DNA from: Actinostola sp. cb2023
Taxonomy: Eukaryota; Cnidaria; Anthozoa; Actiniaria; Actinostolidae
Assembly (NCBI GenBank): GCA_033675265.1
Contig: JAUJYZ010000098.1
Location: 731,501 to 795,500 of the forward strand
DNA: 64,000 nucleotides
Reading direction: 5' to 3'
Positions 1 to 10,569 of the stretch are shown here, piece after piece (within the stretch, counting starts at the first letter, position 1; every line of letters starts with the position of its first letter). Position numbers and translations under genes: made by a program. The notes beneath the pieces were generated by a model. The model was not told where the DNA came from. It worked only from the letters and a program-made list of their open reading frames with translations, and did no database searches.

Positions 1-785
1 ATAAACTCTCTATAAGACAGACACCTCTCTAAGACAGACACCATATGCTGGTCCCTGCCAAACCCTGCCAAAAACCCATTGTTTCACCGTACATAAACTC
101 TCTATAAGACAGACACCTCTCTAAGACAGACACCATGCTGGTCCCTGCCAAAAACCCATTGTTTCACTAGTGTACATAAACTCTCTATAAGACAGACACC
201 TCTCTAAGACAGACACCATATGCTGGTCCCTGCCAAAAACCCATTGTTTCACTGTACATAAACTCTCTATAAGACAGACACCTCTCTAAGACAGACACCA
301 TATGCTGGTCCCTGCCAAACCCTGCCAAAAACCCATTGTTTCACTGTACATAAACTCTCTATAAGACAGACACCTCTCTAAGACAGACACCATGCTGGTC
401 CCTGCCAAAAACCCATTGTTTCACTGTACATACACTCTCTATAAGACAGACACAGACACCCTCTCTAAGACAGACACCATATGCTGGTCCCTGCCAAACC
501 CTGCCAAAAACCCATTGTTTCACCGTACATAAACTCTCTATAAGACAGACACCTCTCTAAGACAGACACCATATGCTGGTCCCTGCCAAAAACCCATTGT
601 TTCACTGTACATAAACTCTCTATAAGACAGACACCTCTCTAAGACAGACACCATGCTGGTCCCTGACAAAAACCCATTGTTTCACTGTACATAAACTCTC
701 TATAAGACAGACACCTCTCTAAGACAGACACCATATGCTGGTCCCTGCCAAAAACCCATTGTTTCACTGTACATAAACTCTCTTT
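1..785. repeat. Tandem repeat, about 82-92 bp units, about nine copies
   Basis: Head-to-tail units each begin with a CTCTCTATAAGACAGACACC-type stretch, continue with CTCTCTAAGACAGACACC, then CTGGTCCCTGCCAAAAACCC and TTGTTTCACTGTACATAAA. Two length classes occur because some units carry an extra AACCCTGCCA. The array starts before the left edge and decays at about 771-785. It probably lies in an intron of the receptor gene, between the exon ending at 1312 and further kinase exons to the left. Confidence 0.95.
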
Positions 786-1179
786 TCAGACACTTTTTAA
801 ATCAATTTAGGTACATTAAAACACTCCCAACTAGTATATAGCGGAAGAGCCCTTGTAGGGAGCTGTAATAAAGTATGTATGTATGTATTGGATGGACACT
901 AACCGGATGTTAATTAAAGTTAATGACTGAAAACAATTAAATCACAGGTACATTTTGCAACAATACCATACAATAACTTTTAATTAAACACGATATTATT
1001 TAAAGCTAAAGCTTGTGGGGTCGTGTGGAACAGAAATTCTAAACATAACATACTGTAATACTATATATAAACTATACAACATGCCATAAACTGTACGATC
1101 ACTTTTAATGGCAATGAATGATCTATTTACACGGTCCGTTCTTTTGTCCTTGAATAGCAAATAAAACTTGAATACGAAA

Positions 1180-1270
1180 TTTTGTATCTCTCTATAAGAC
1201 GGACACCTCTCTAATACAAACAGCTGTTTAGGGTCCTGACGGTGTCTGTCTTAGAGAGAGTTCACTGTAT
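1180..1270. mobile_element. Short fold-back element related to the satellite unit
   Basis: A left arm (CTCTCTATAAGACGGACACC) and an inverted right arm (GGTGTCTGTCTTAGAGAGAG followed by TTCACTGTA) face each other over about 80 bp. The arms are the same sequence as the 1-785 satellite unit. This suggests a TIR element with ends of the CAGTGAA...CTCTCTAAGACAGAC kind, from which the satellite may have grown. The surrounding 786-1311 is otherwise AT-rich non-coding intron with nothing else recognised. Confidence 0.6.
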
Positions 1271-1311
1271 CACAAACTGATACAATTGGAAATGTTCCTT
1301 TTTTTTCTTAC

Positions 1312-4300
1312 CTTGAGCACATATGGACTACTTTTCAATTCTAAACTTTTGTAAAAGTCCAGCTCTGTTTGCCAAAATAGTCTGAGTTCTGGAGAAAATA
1401 CTTTAACAGCAACCACTTTCTCATGAAGGCTGGCCTTCCAAACGGTTCCATAGCGACCCTGTCCAATGTGCTCCCCAAAGACTAGTTGACTCAGATCTAT
1501 TGTACACTTCTGGGGTTCTTTTTCTTCCAGCTCAGCTTTGCCATATGCATGGTGAAGACTACTCTTTCTCTTCTTATGTATCCAGTGGTAGCAAATAATC
1601 ATGATGGTAAACATTGTTGTTGCCGCAAAGATACAACCGACTATGATTTGAACACGATGGGTTATAATTTCCCCATGACCTAAACAAACAAGTTGTTGAT
1701 GTTATATTTTCTTACAGGTTTTTATTATAGATTTTACAGTGCGACTACTGTAACCAGGGCCACTTAGACAACAAGAACCAATCACAATTCAGGCGAAAAC
1801 AAAGCCAATTTCAAAATTTGTGTACCTCAGCCAATCAGGAGAGAGCATTCTCGTTATCTAAGTGGCCCACTGTAAAACTGCAAAACTAACTGAATTATCT
1901 GAAAGTATCCACATTTTGTCAATAAATAAATATAAATAAATATATTATACTATCCACACCAAAATTATAATTTAGCTTTCCCCCTGTAAACAAAGATACT
2001 ATTTAAAATCTAATCATAAGCAGTACCATGCTCGAGGATCCAGCGGTTTTTGTCCGCGCTCCGAAGTCACCGGCCGAAACAACCCGCTGGATAAATTACC
2101 TACTAGTACGAGTTCTGGGGCGTGATACGCTCTCAAGCGGATTTAGTATAGCTCGCATTTCAGACCCTAAAGAAATGTCAAAAATGAAGTGATAACTGAA
2201 GTCCAGATTGTTCATATAAATGATATATACGCTGAAAACTCTGTATTCCGTACTCGTGGTGCGTATTCTTTCAGTTGGCGGTACTTGTAGCTTCAAATCG
2301 TTTCTGGCCTCCCAATTCAAACAACACATTTACCAGCGCTAAGGATCGGATATCACTAGCAAAAATATCAAGCTTTTGCCATATCCTGTCGGTAGCTGTG
2401 CAAATACATATCATCCTTTTTTTTTTAACGATAATTAAACGCTTCGAGAACCATGAAGGTCCATGAACTGTTCTGGCTTTAGGAAATCGATCCCGGGGAA
2501 AAACTAGAGTACGTAATCGATCGCATCACGCAAATGCATTTCTTTAAAACATCCGTCAACATGGACGCTATCTTTGAAAATTATGGTCGAGTTTTGATTG
2601 GCCCTCTTTTTTACCCTCAAAAAGAGGGCCAATCAAAATCAAGATTCGTATCACGCCACAGAACTCGTAATAGCAGGTAATTTATCCAGCGGGTTGTTTC
2701 GGCCAGTGACTTCGGAGCGCGGACAAAAACCGCTGGATCCTCGAGCATGAAGCAGTACATGTTTATTTTTATTCAATTTTTATTGTAAAGCACATATATG
2801 TATTTAGTTTTTAAGTAATGCGCTATATAAGAATAAAGTTATTATTATTATTATGTAACAAACCTGGATTCCTGGTTGGTGTTTCAGTTGTTAACTCATA
2901 TTCAACCATAGTAAAGTTTCTATTGCAATAATTCTCGTTGCAGCAACAAAACCCAGATACATTATTTTTCCTAGACAAGGCGTCAAACTTAGGGCGCTGT
3001 ATGCATTCAGGACCACATGGGTGCTCTTCTTTAGGCCTCTCATATGAAACTCGAAAACATCCTTTCCTTAAGACATCAGCGACGGTTGTGTTGTCTGGAA
3101 GCTTCCTTGTTGACCAGAGTGCAAAACAAGAGGAACCGATCACTTTATCGTCACACACTTCTGTGCCATTGATGGTTGGGTCTGTTGCTGAGTATTGTTC
3201 ACATCGCTGTGCTCCCTTAGTAGATACAGGATATGCTAAAATAGAAATACAAAACCTTGAAGCACACATCCAAGAAAACTTGTGTGCAGCTCCATATCTC
3301 ACGAGTGGGTGCAGCGAACAAGTGTGATATCGAGATGAACACGAGAAGATATTTTTTGTATCTCCAAGCGACCATGTAATTTTATTTTTATTTTATGAAA
3401 AAAATGATATCAAACTTTTTATTTTATATTTTATGTGTTGATAACAATGATATCGCAACTGGGAGTAGTGGGGATATCATTGTTATCATTTTGCTATGAG
3501 CCGGTATACCACTTTATTATCCAACTCTTCATAGACGAGTAAAAATATCACGCGAGTAGGGCTGGAACGAGCCGTCTATTTCGCGTGCGCTTTTATATAA
3601 ATATCCTTCACTGGATGAGTGTATTTTTCAAATCACAAAAGGGTTGGATAATAAATAACTTATTTGACATTTTAGTGTGTAGTAAGGCTGGAAATTTTTA
3701 CTCGTCATTGTATTTTGTTTCGCCCTACGGGCTCGACAAAATACAGATACAGCCGTACTACACACTAAAATGTCAAATAAGATATATGTATTTCATTTAA
3801 TAAAATATAATTCAAGTAGCCATCATCTTGAACATAGACAGAACACCCAAAAAGGACTAGCATTATTGAAGCTCCCTTAGCCTGTCTGATGCCTGCTGAA
3901 GCAATGACTACAGGTCTCATCATTACCTTTTATGATTTGCAACCCAACAACGGTTGTGCAATTAGGTATATACACAAATACATTCTTTTGGATTTATCTC
4001 TGACTTATTAACTTTAAACATATAGACATTTCAACAAGGTTGTTGAACAACCTGTGCATTTATGTTCCATTGTTACTGGCTACTTCAAAATTAATGCTAA
4101 TGTTACTAGATAAGCTAGTTTACTATAAGCTGCCTACATTTGAAGCTAGCTACTACTCAAAATGTATTGACAAAACCCTGCTTTCATGCTTAGTATTTGA
4201 TTATCTGTATTTTGGATTATTTTCTTGTATCACTAGATGTTCATTAAGTCAAAATTATGCATTCAGTCTCTCATCACTTAATTTACATGTCGCATCAAAC

Positions 4301-5393
4301 AAAAGCAATAACTGTTTAACTATTTTGATTTGTTATGGTTCAAAACAGATCAATTTCTGCATTTTCTATTTCATTTTATTTTCTATTTCTAATTTTATTG
4401 AAATGCACACCCCTAAATTTATAAAAGAACAGACAAACTGGAGCTAGCAATGACATCGGTATTTTGTGGATAATGAAATGATGTCCAACTTACAGCTAGA
4501 CAAAATGGCAACATCAGTGATTATTCAAAACAATCATTTCCCCCCCCCCCCCCCCCCCTCATTTGTTCTGTAGATAATATTTTGAAGAAGAAAAATGTGA
4601 GTTGCGAATCCCCTGCCTATTCCCCGCTCTGGAAGGCGAAGGAAGTGTACTACCAGGGAACGAAAAGGTAGTGAATTTGAAGTGAAAGTCCCCGCTTTCC
4701 CCCGCTAATGCCCGAGGCCGGGCACTTGACTGGTGCATAAGAGAAGTGATTTTCAATTAATTGTGAAATTAGGTAGAATAATTATTTCTGTTGCTAATAA
4801 GTAATTGGGTATTCTATCATTCTGAGATCTTTTAATTAAAATTATATTCAAAGTGTCTCGTGTCAAGCAAAATTTGAAAATGAAAGCTTTACCAAAAGGA
4901 ATCTGTAAAACTTTCTCTATTTCATCTGGAAAAGAAATACTGCCAAAGGAGAGAAAGATATAAATAAAAGTTCCCAGTGGTGTTAGATTCAGACTGCAGA
5001 ACACTGACACGTACGGGTAGAGAACGTGGTGAAATTATCAATAATCTTCTTCCCTCAAAACAACTTGAAAGACTCATTCAAGGGACAATAATTGTATCAA
5101 CAAACCTACTCGTGCAGGAAATACGAAACGAAGACAGACAAAGGACACAAGGCTCACGATATTTATTCAGCTCTATTTATTGAATATCATTGACATTGGT
5201 ATATAACAACAACCCACCATCGTATCACACAAAACTACTATAAAGGTGCTACTTTTCAACCCATTTCTACCCTTGCATAACCTGGAGTTTATTGATTAAA
5301 TACAATGAATTTTGTCTCACCTTGATATGAACCAACAATCAAACAGCTCAGTACAATAGTGAGGGAGTAGACAGTTTGTCGATGTCCTACCAT
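1312..5393 (-). CDS. BMPR2: TGF-beta/BMP type II receptor, 5' half of gene (partial)
   Basis: Receptor serine/threonine kinase for BMP/activin-type ligands at the plasma membrane. Three exons join in phase. Signal-peptide exon 5321-5393 starts MVGHRQTVYSLTIVLSCL (24 aa, phase 1 donor GTGAG). Ectodomain exon 2864-3235 has acceptor TTTCTATTTTAG and donor GTTTGT. Membrane/kinase-start exon 1312-1679 has acceptor TTGTTTGTTTAG and donor GTAAGA. The product reads about 271 residues before leaving the window. The ectodomain is a three-finger fold ending in the family hallmark CCCNENYCN. A membrane helix spans about 158-178. The kinase glycine loop IGQGRYGTVWKA lies at 220-231 and the ATP-binding lysine in VAVKVF is K241. 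The remaining kinase should lie left of position 1. BMPR2 fits best from the ectodomain; ACVR2 is the alternative. Intron 1 (3236-5320) holds a fold-back at 3656-3782 and a C-run at about 4541-4558. Confidence 0.85.
2018..2758. mobile_element. 723-bp TIR element with 9-bp target duplication
   Basis: The element 2027-2749 begins CATGCTCGAGGATCCAGCGG and ends with its inverse, with imperfect inverted arms of about 110 bp. It is flanked by AAGCAGTAC at 2018-2026 and 2750-2758. The paralogous blocks at about 6430 and 9660 show the uninterrupted site, so insertion followed the block duplication or was lost elsewhere. An internal hairpin (GATTGGCCCTC and inverse) sits near 2597-2636. No transposase is seen. 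Long TIRs plus a 9-bp duplication suggest a Mutator-like non-autonomous element, by inference. It lies in the intron between the ectodomain and kinase exons. Confidence 0.8.
3656..3782. mobile_element. Fold-back element in receptor intron 1
   Basis: The arms TTATTTGACATTTTAGTGTG and its inverse flank a centre with CGCCCTACGGGCTCG. The same style of element (arms around CGCCCTGCGGGCTCG) occurs at 7150-7453 and 10315-10566. Confidence 0.65.
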
Positions 5394-6300
5394 TGCGACT
5401 GCATTATCAATCTTCAAGTTCAAGAAGGAAGAAATGATACAGAGATTTAGCAGTGGGGAATTATCTTGCTTCAGTATGTCTTAGATGACTTAATGAGTGA
5501 AGTTTGGCATAAAGCCGTGAAATATCACCATTCGTGTGAAGTTTTGATGAATGGAATTATGTATGCAATTCGTTTTATTACACCATAAAAGCCTCACATT
5601 TCATCGATACAACAAGTTAACTAGTTAATACCAACCATTTCCAAAAACTTAGGCCTGCCTTTCAAGTTCAAAAGAAGCAAAATCACACCACATTTGAGCA
5701 AGAAGAACATGGACAAGCGCCTGTCGACGACGACATATCCCGCCTGGCAAAGATGAAGCCTATCCACACAAAATACACACAAAAACAACATAAAACCATG
5801 TCATACCTAGAAATGCTTCCTATACGATAAACTGGCTGTCTTTACAGCGATATATTATCCCCACAAACGCCGAAGAAGCAAGTTTTTGTTGCGAAGAAGA
5901 AGATGCAGTTGAAGTAAAGCCAACAGGAGTCATTTTGTCTGGCCGTCAATGGAACCAGCCAATCACAATCGCTGTAAGTAAATACCTATCGTGTTGTGTC
6001 TGCAGTTGGACAACATCTGGATGAGTGTGCATGTAGGGAGGCGAGGGACGGGAGAATTTGTTGAATCATTAATTTGCCATATTTAACGAAGATCTTAGTT
6101 CCTTTTAGGGTGGATTACAAGTTTGCAAAATTCTTCAATTTCAAAATTGGGCTCTTTTCCCCTGCTCTTCATGTAAATACCAAGGGGGAAGGTACTCCTT
6201 ATGATGAACTATACCATACGGGGAGGCTCCGCGCCCAAAAGGTTTCCTTTTTCAGGCTGAATCACAATTCAGGGCCCACTGTAAAACTGTAAAACAAACT
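5336..6300. repeat. Segmental duplicate block B1 (exon 1 plus upstream region)
   Basis: This block, running from the signal-peptide exon into upstream sequence, recurs at 28486-29510 in the same orientation. Its distal part recurs again at 9299-9545. Matching landmarks include ACTCATCTGGATG-type sequence, the GTGGATTACAAG stretch and the CGGGGAGGCTCCGC stretch. Immediately upstream of the ATG (5394-6000) lies the presumed promoter/5' leader of the receptor gene; no TATA box could be singled out. Confidence 0.8.
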
Positions 6301-6500
6301 GAATTATCTGAAAGTATCCACATTTTGTCAATAAATAAATAAAAATAAATATATTATACTATCCACACCAAAATTATAATTTAGCTTTCCCCCAGTAAAC
6401 AAAGATACTATTTAAAATCTAATCATAAGCAGTACATGTTTATTTTTATTCAAATGCGCTATATAAGAATAAAGTTATTATTATTATTGATGTAATCAAC

Positions 6501-6879
6501 CTGGATTCCTGGTTGGTGTTTCAGTTGTTAACTCATATCAGCAACTGAACCATAGTAAAGTTTCTATTGCAATAATTCTCGTTGCAGCAACAAAACCCAT
6601 ATACATTATTTTTCCCAGGCAAGGCATCAAACTTAGGGCGCTGTATGCATTCAGGACCACATGGGTGCTCTTCTTTAGGCCTCTCATATGAAACTCGAAA
6701 ACATCCTTTCTTTAAGACATCAACGACGGTTGTGTTGTCTGGAAGCTTCCTTGTTGACCAGAGTACAAAACAAAAGGAATTAATCACTTTATTGTCACAC
6801 ACTTCTGTGCCATTGATGGTTGGGTCTGTTGCTGAGTATTGTTCACATCGCTGTGCTCCCTTAGTAGATACAGGATATG
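6501..6879 (-). pseudogene. Ectodomain exon copy 2 of the type II receptor (frameshifted)
   Basis: Paralogous to the ectodomain exon at 2864-3235, with the same acceptor (TTTCTATTTTAG) and the same cysteine framework through CCCNENYCN. A 7-bp insertion near 6536-6546 shifts the frame just after NRNFTMV, and the reading ends QLLI-stop before the normal exon end. The donor is the weaker GTTGAT rather than GTTTGT. The exon is 379 bp against 372 bp in the other copies. It could not splice in frame to the kinase exon. A short secreted ectodomain ending at this stop is possible if a signal exon were supplied, but none is seen directly upstream. Confidence 0.8.
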
Positions 6880-7149
6880 CTAAAATAGAAATACAAAACC
6901 TTGAAGTACACATCCAAGAAAACTTGTGTGCAGCTCCATATCTCACGAGTGGGTGCAGCGAACAAGTGTGATATCGAGATGAACACGAGAAGATATTTTT
7001 TGTATCTTCAAGCGACCATGTAATTTTATTTTTATTTTATGAAAAAAATGATATCAAACTTTTTATTTTATATTTTATGTGTTGATAACAATGATATCGC
7101 CACTGGGAGTAGTGGGGATATCATTGTTATCATTTTGCTATGAGCTGGT

Positions 7150-7453
7150 ATATACAGCTTATTATATATCTGTGACGTAATTTTACCAAATTTGGTCATT
7201 TTTGAGGCCCGATATGAGGCGTTAATGCCCTGTAGAAATCCGTAATGCCCTGTTCACAACTCAAAAATCTCAAAAAACAATATCCTGATAAAATTACGTC
7301 ACAGTTATATAATAAATCCCTCATTAGATATTTCCTCGGGTATTACGGGCTGACATTTTACTCGTTGCTCGCATTTTTCCTCGCCCTGCGGGCTCGGAAA
7401 AATACATTCGCAACTCGTAAAAGTCAGCCCGTAATACCCGAGAAAACATCTAA
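7150..7453. mobile_element. Fold-back element with CGCCCTGCGGGCTCGG centre
   Basis: Inverted arms carry GACGTAATTTTACC, TATATAATAAA and GGGTATTACGGGCTGACATT sequence. A reverse-complement copy of the same element occupies 10315-10566 within paralogous block 3. Confidence 0.7.
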
Positions 7454-7720
7454 TAAGCTGTATGTATTTCATATAATAAAATATAATTCAAGTAGCCATC
7501 ATCTTGAACATAGACAGAACACCCAAAAAGGACTAGCATTATTGAAGCGCCCTTAGTCTGTCTGATGCCTGCTGAAGCAATGACTACAGGTCTCATCATT
7601 ACCTTTTATGATTTGCAACCCAACAACGGTTGTGCAATTAGGTATAAACACAAATACATTCTTTTGGATTTATCTCTGACTTATTAACTTTAAACATATA
7701 GACATTTCAACAAGGTTGTT

Positions 7721-8318
7721 GAACAACCACAGGCAGCCCAACCATTGCTTTTGAGGCTAAATAATCAAATAAAATGGGTTTTTGCGTCTTTTTATGGGTT
7801 TCCTGTGGTAGAGCACGCGCGCGCAAACGTATTATATTGGGCTTCCTGTGTTGAGTAAGGTATAATGTTGGGCTTCCTGTGTGCATCCTGCGGGACGCGC
7901 CCGCAGCAAATGTGTATATAGAAGCATCAAGAGTTCCAGACTTCCGGTATTATTACAAAGGAAAAGTGAGCACCAATTCTAGACACAGGGAGCCCAAGCT
8001 ATGTTTTTGCTCACTTGGTGCTCACTTTTCCTTTGTAATAATCTCACAATGCATTGCGCGCGTACCGGAAGTCTGGAACTCTTGATGCGTGTATTGAAAT
8101 ATCTCAATATACACATGTACTGCGGGACGCGCGGGATGCACACAGGAAGCCCAAGAACATATAAGTTACTCAACACAGGGAACCCAAATAATACGTATCG
8201 CGCGCGCGCGTTCTAAACCACAGGAAACCCATCCAAAAAAGACGCGCGCATGCAAATATATATTTTTAATAATTATAAAAGCCTCAGAAACAATGGTTGG
8301 GCTGCCTGTGGAACAACC
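7721..8318. mobile_element. 583-bp palindromic element with repeated CACAGG..CCCA motif
   Basis: The element 7728-8310 begins CACAGGCAGCCCAACCATTG and ends with its inverse. It is flanked by GAACAAC at 7721-7727 and 8311-8317; the empty site is visible near 4047 in block 1. The interior is itself palindromic around 8005. It repeats the subterminal motif as CACAGGAAGCCCAA, CACAGGGAGCCCAAG, CACAGGGAACCCAA and CACAGGAAACCCATC. A half copy lies at about 54290-54437, and isolated motif copies occur at 29219-29234 and 29797-29812. The 7- or 8-bp duplication would suit a hAT-like element. Confidence 0.75.
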
Positions 8319-9298
8319 TGTGCATTTATATTCCACTGTTACTGGCTACTTCAAAAATTAATGCTAATGTTACTAGCTAAGCTAGTTTACTATAAGCTGC
8401 CTTCATTTGAAGCCTACTACTCAAAATGTATTGACAAAACCCTTCTTTCATACTCTTTGATTATCTGTATTTTGGATTCTTTTTCTTGTATCACTACTAA
8501 GAAGTTCATTAAGTCAAAATTATGCATTCAGTCTCTCATCACTAAATTTACATGTCGCATCAAACAAAAGCAATAACTGTTTAACTATTTTGATTTGTTA
8601 TGGTTCAAAACAGATCAATTTCTGCATTTTCTATTTCATTTTATTTTCTATTTTTTTTGAAATGCACACCCCTAAATTTATAAAAGAACAGACAAACTGG
8701 AGCTAGCAATGACATCGGTATTTTGTGGATAATGAGATGATCTGTCCAATTATCTGTTCATTTAATCCTTACAGCTAGACAGCATGGCAACATCAGTGAT
8801 TATTCAAAACCATCATTGAACAACATAACTGAACTGCGATATTAGTTTTCATCTTTTCAACTTAAAGTTAAGAGAAGTGATTTTCAATTAGGAAATCTAT
8901 AAAGTACCGGTACTTGTTGAACTATAAAATGTTGTGAAAGTGAAATTAGGTAAAATAATTTCTTTCTGTTGCTAATAAATAATAATAAAATATTGCATGG
9001 GTATTCTATCATTCTGAGATCTTTTAATTGGAAATATATTCAAAGTGTCTCGTGTCAAGCAAAATTTGAAAATGAAAGCTTTACCAAAAGGAATCTGTAA
9101 AACTTTCTCTATTTCATCTGGAAAAGAAATATGTTAGATTTCAGACTGCAGATCCTGACATGGGTAGGGAACGTGGTGAAATTGTAAATGAATCTTCTTC
9201 AATTCCCTCAAAACAACTTGAAAGACTCATTCAAGTGACAATAATTGTATCAACAAACCTACTCGATCAGGAAATACGAACCGAGGAAAGACAATTCA

Positions 9299-9545
9299 TG
9301 TAGGGAGGCGAGGGATGGGAGAATTTGTTGAATCATTAATTTGCCATATTTAACGGGGATCTTAGTTCCTTTTAGGGTGGATTACAAGTTTGCAAAATTC
9401 TTCAATTTTAAAATTGGGCTCTTTTCCCCTGCTCTTCATGTAAATCCCAAGGGGGAAGGTACTCCTTATGATGAACTATACCATACGGGGAGGCTCCGCG
9501 CCCAAGGTTTCCTTTTTCAGGCTGAATCACAATTCAGGGCCCACT
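9299..9545. repeat. Truncated segmental copy of block B (B2)
   Basis: Matches about 6032-6300 (landmarks ATGTAGGGAGGCGAGGGA and GGGGAGGCTCCGCGCCCAA). Sequence paralogous to 5200 is joined here directly to sequence paralogous to 6032, so the part that should carry the signal-peptide exon is deleted from this unit. Confidence 0.75.
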
Positions 9546-9731
9546 GTAAAACTGTAAAACCAATAAATAAATAAAAATAAATATATTATACTATCCACAC
9601 CAAAATTATAATTTAGCTTTCCCCCAGTAAACAAAAATACTATTTAAAATCTAATCATAAGCAGTACATTTTTATTTTTATTCAAATGCGCTATATAAGA
9701 ATAAAGTTATTATTATTATTATGTAACAAAC

Positions 9732-10103
9732 CTGGATTCCTGGTTGGTGTTTCAGTTGTTAACTCATATTCAACCATAGTAAAGTTTCTATTGCAATAAT
9801 TCTCGTTGCAGCAACAAAACCCATATACATTATTTTCCCCAGGCAAGGCATCAAACTTAGGGCGCTGTATGCATTCAGGACCACATGGGTGCTCTTCTTT
9901 AGGCCTCTCATATGAAACTCGAAAACATCCTTTCCTTAAGACATCAGCGACGGTTGTGTTGTCTGGAAGCTTCCTTGTTGACCAGAGTACAAAACAAAAG
10001 GAATTAATCACTTTATTGTCACACACTTCTGTGCCATTGATGGTTGGGTCTGTTGCTGAGTATTGTTCACATCGCTGTGCTCCCTTAGTAGATACAGGAT
10101 ATG
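9732..10103 (-). CDS. Ectodomain exon copy 3 of the type II receptor (intact frame)
   Basis: A 372-bp exon with an open frame, acceptor TTTCTATTTTAG and donor GTTTGT, as in copy 1. It encodes the same three-finger ligand-binding domain with all cysteines and CCCNENYCN. It differs from copy 1 by a few substitutions, for example VINSFCFVLWS for VIGSSCFALWS. No signal exon is adjacent: the only candidate upstream on this strand is the donor-less copy at 28486-28542, and copy 2 and a complete signal exon lie between it and the kinase exon. It may be a relic, an alternatively spliced ectodomain, or part of a soluble receptor. Transcript data would decide. Confidence 0.65.
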
Positions 10104-10314
10104 CTAAAATAGAAATACAAAACCTTGAAGTACACATCCAAGAAAACTTGTGTGCAGCTCCATATCTCACGAGTGGGTGTAGCGAACAAGTGTGATATCG
10201 AGATGAACACGAGAAGATATTTTTTGTATCTTCAAGCGACCATGTAATTTTATTTTTATTTTATGAAAAAAATGATATCAAACTTTTTATTTTATATTTT
10301 ATGTGTTGATAACG

Positions 10315-10566
10315 AACGTATTTTTCCGAGCCCGCAGGGCGAGGAAAAATGCGAGCAACGAGTAAAATGTCAGCCCGTAATACCCGAGAAAACATCTAAT
10401 GAGGGATTTATTATATAACTGTGACGTAATTTTATCTGAATATTGTTTTTTGAGTTTTTTGAGTTGTGAACAGGGCATTACGGATTTCTACAGGGCATTA
10501 ACGTCTCATATCGGCCCTCAAAAATGACCAAATTTGGTAAAATTACGTCACAGATATATAATAAAA
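10315..10566. mobile_element. Fold-back element, inverse copy of the one at 7150-7453
   Basis: Reads CCGAGCCCGCAGGGCGAGG, then ATTACGGATTTCTACAGGGC, then GGTAAAATTACGTCACAG, the reverse complement order of the block-2 element. A further palindrome follows at about 10620-10760 (GGAGATACGAATTTTATCTT with its inverse, around a CGTTCGCTGCGCTCACTCG centre). Confidence 0.65.
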
Positions 10567-10569
10567 CAT

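Noticed and set aside
1..785. CRISPR-like array
   Set aside because: Units are contiguous satellite repeats without unique spacers, in a eukaryotic context.
2938..3327. Plus-strand 129-codon frames opposite each ectodomain exon (also at 6582 and 9806)
   Set aside because: Antisense shadows conserved only because the underlying minus-strand exon was duplicated; no splice or family support.
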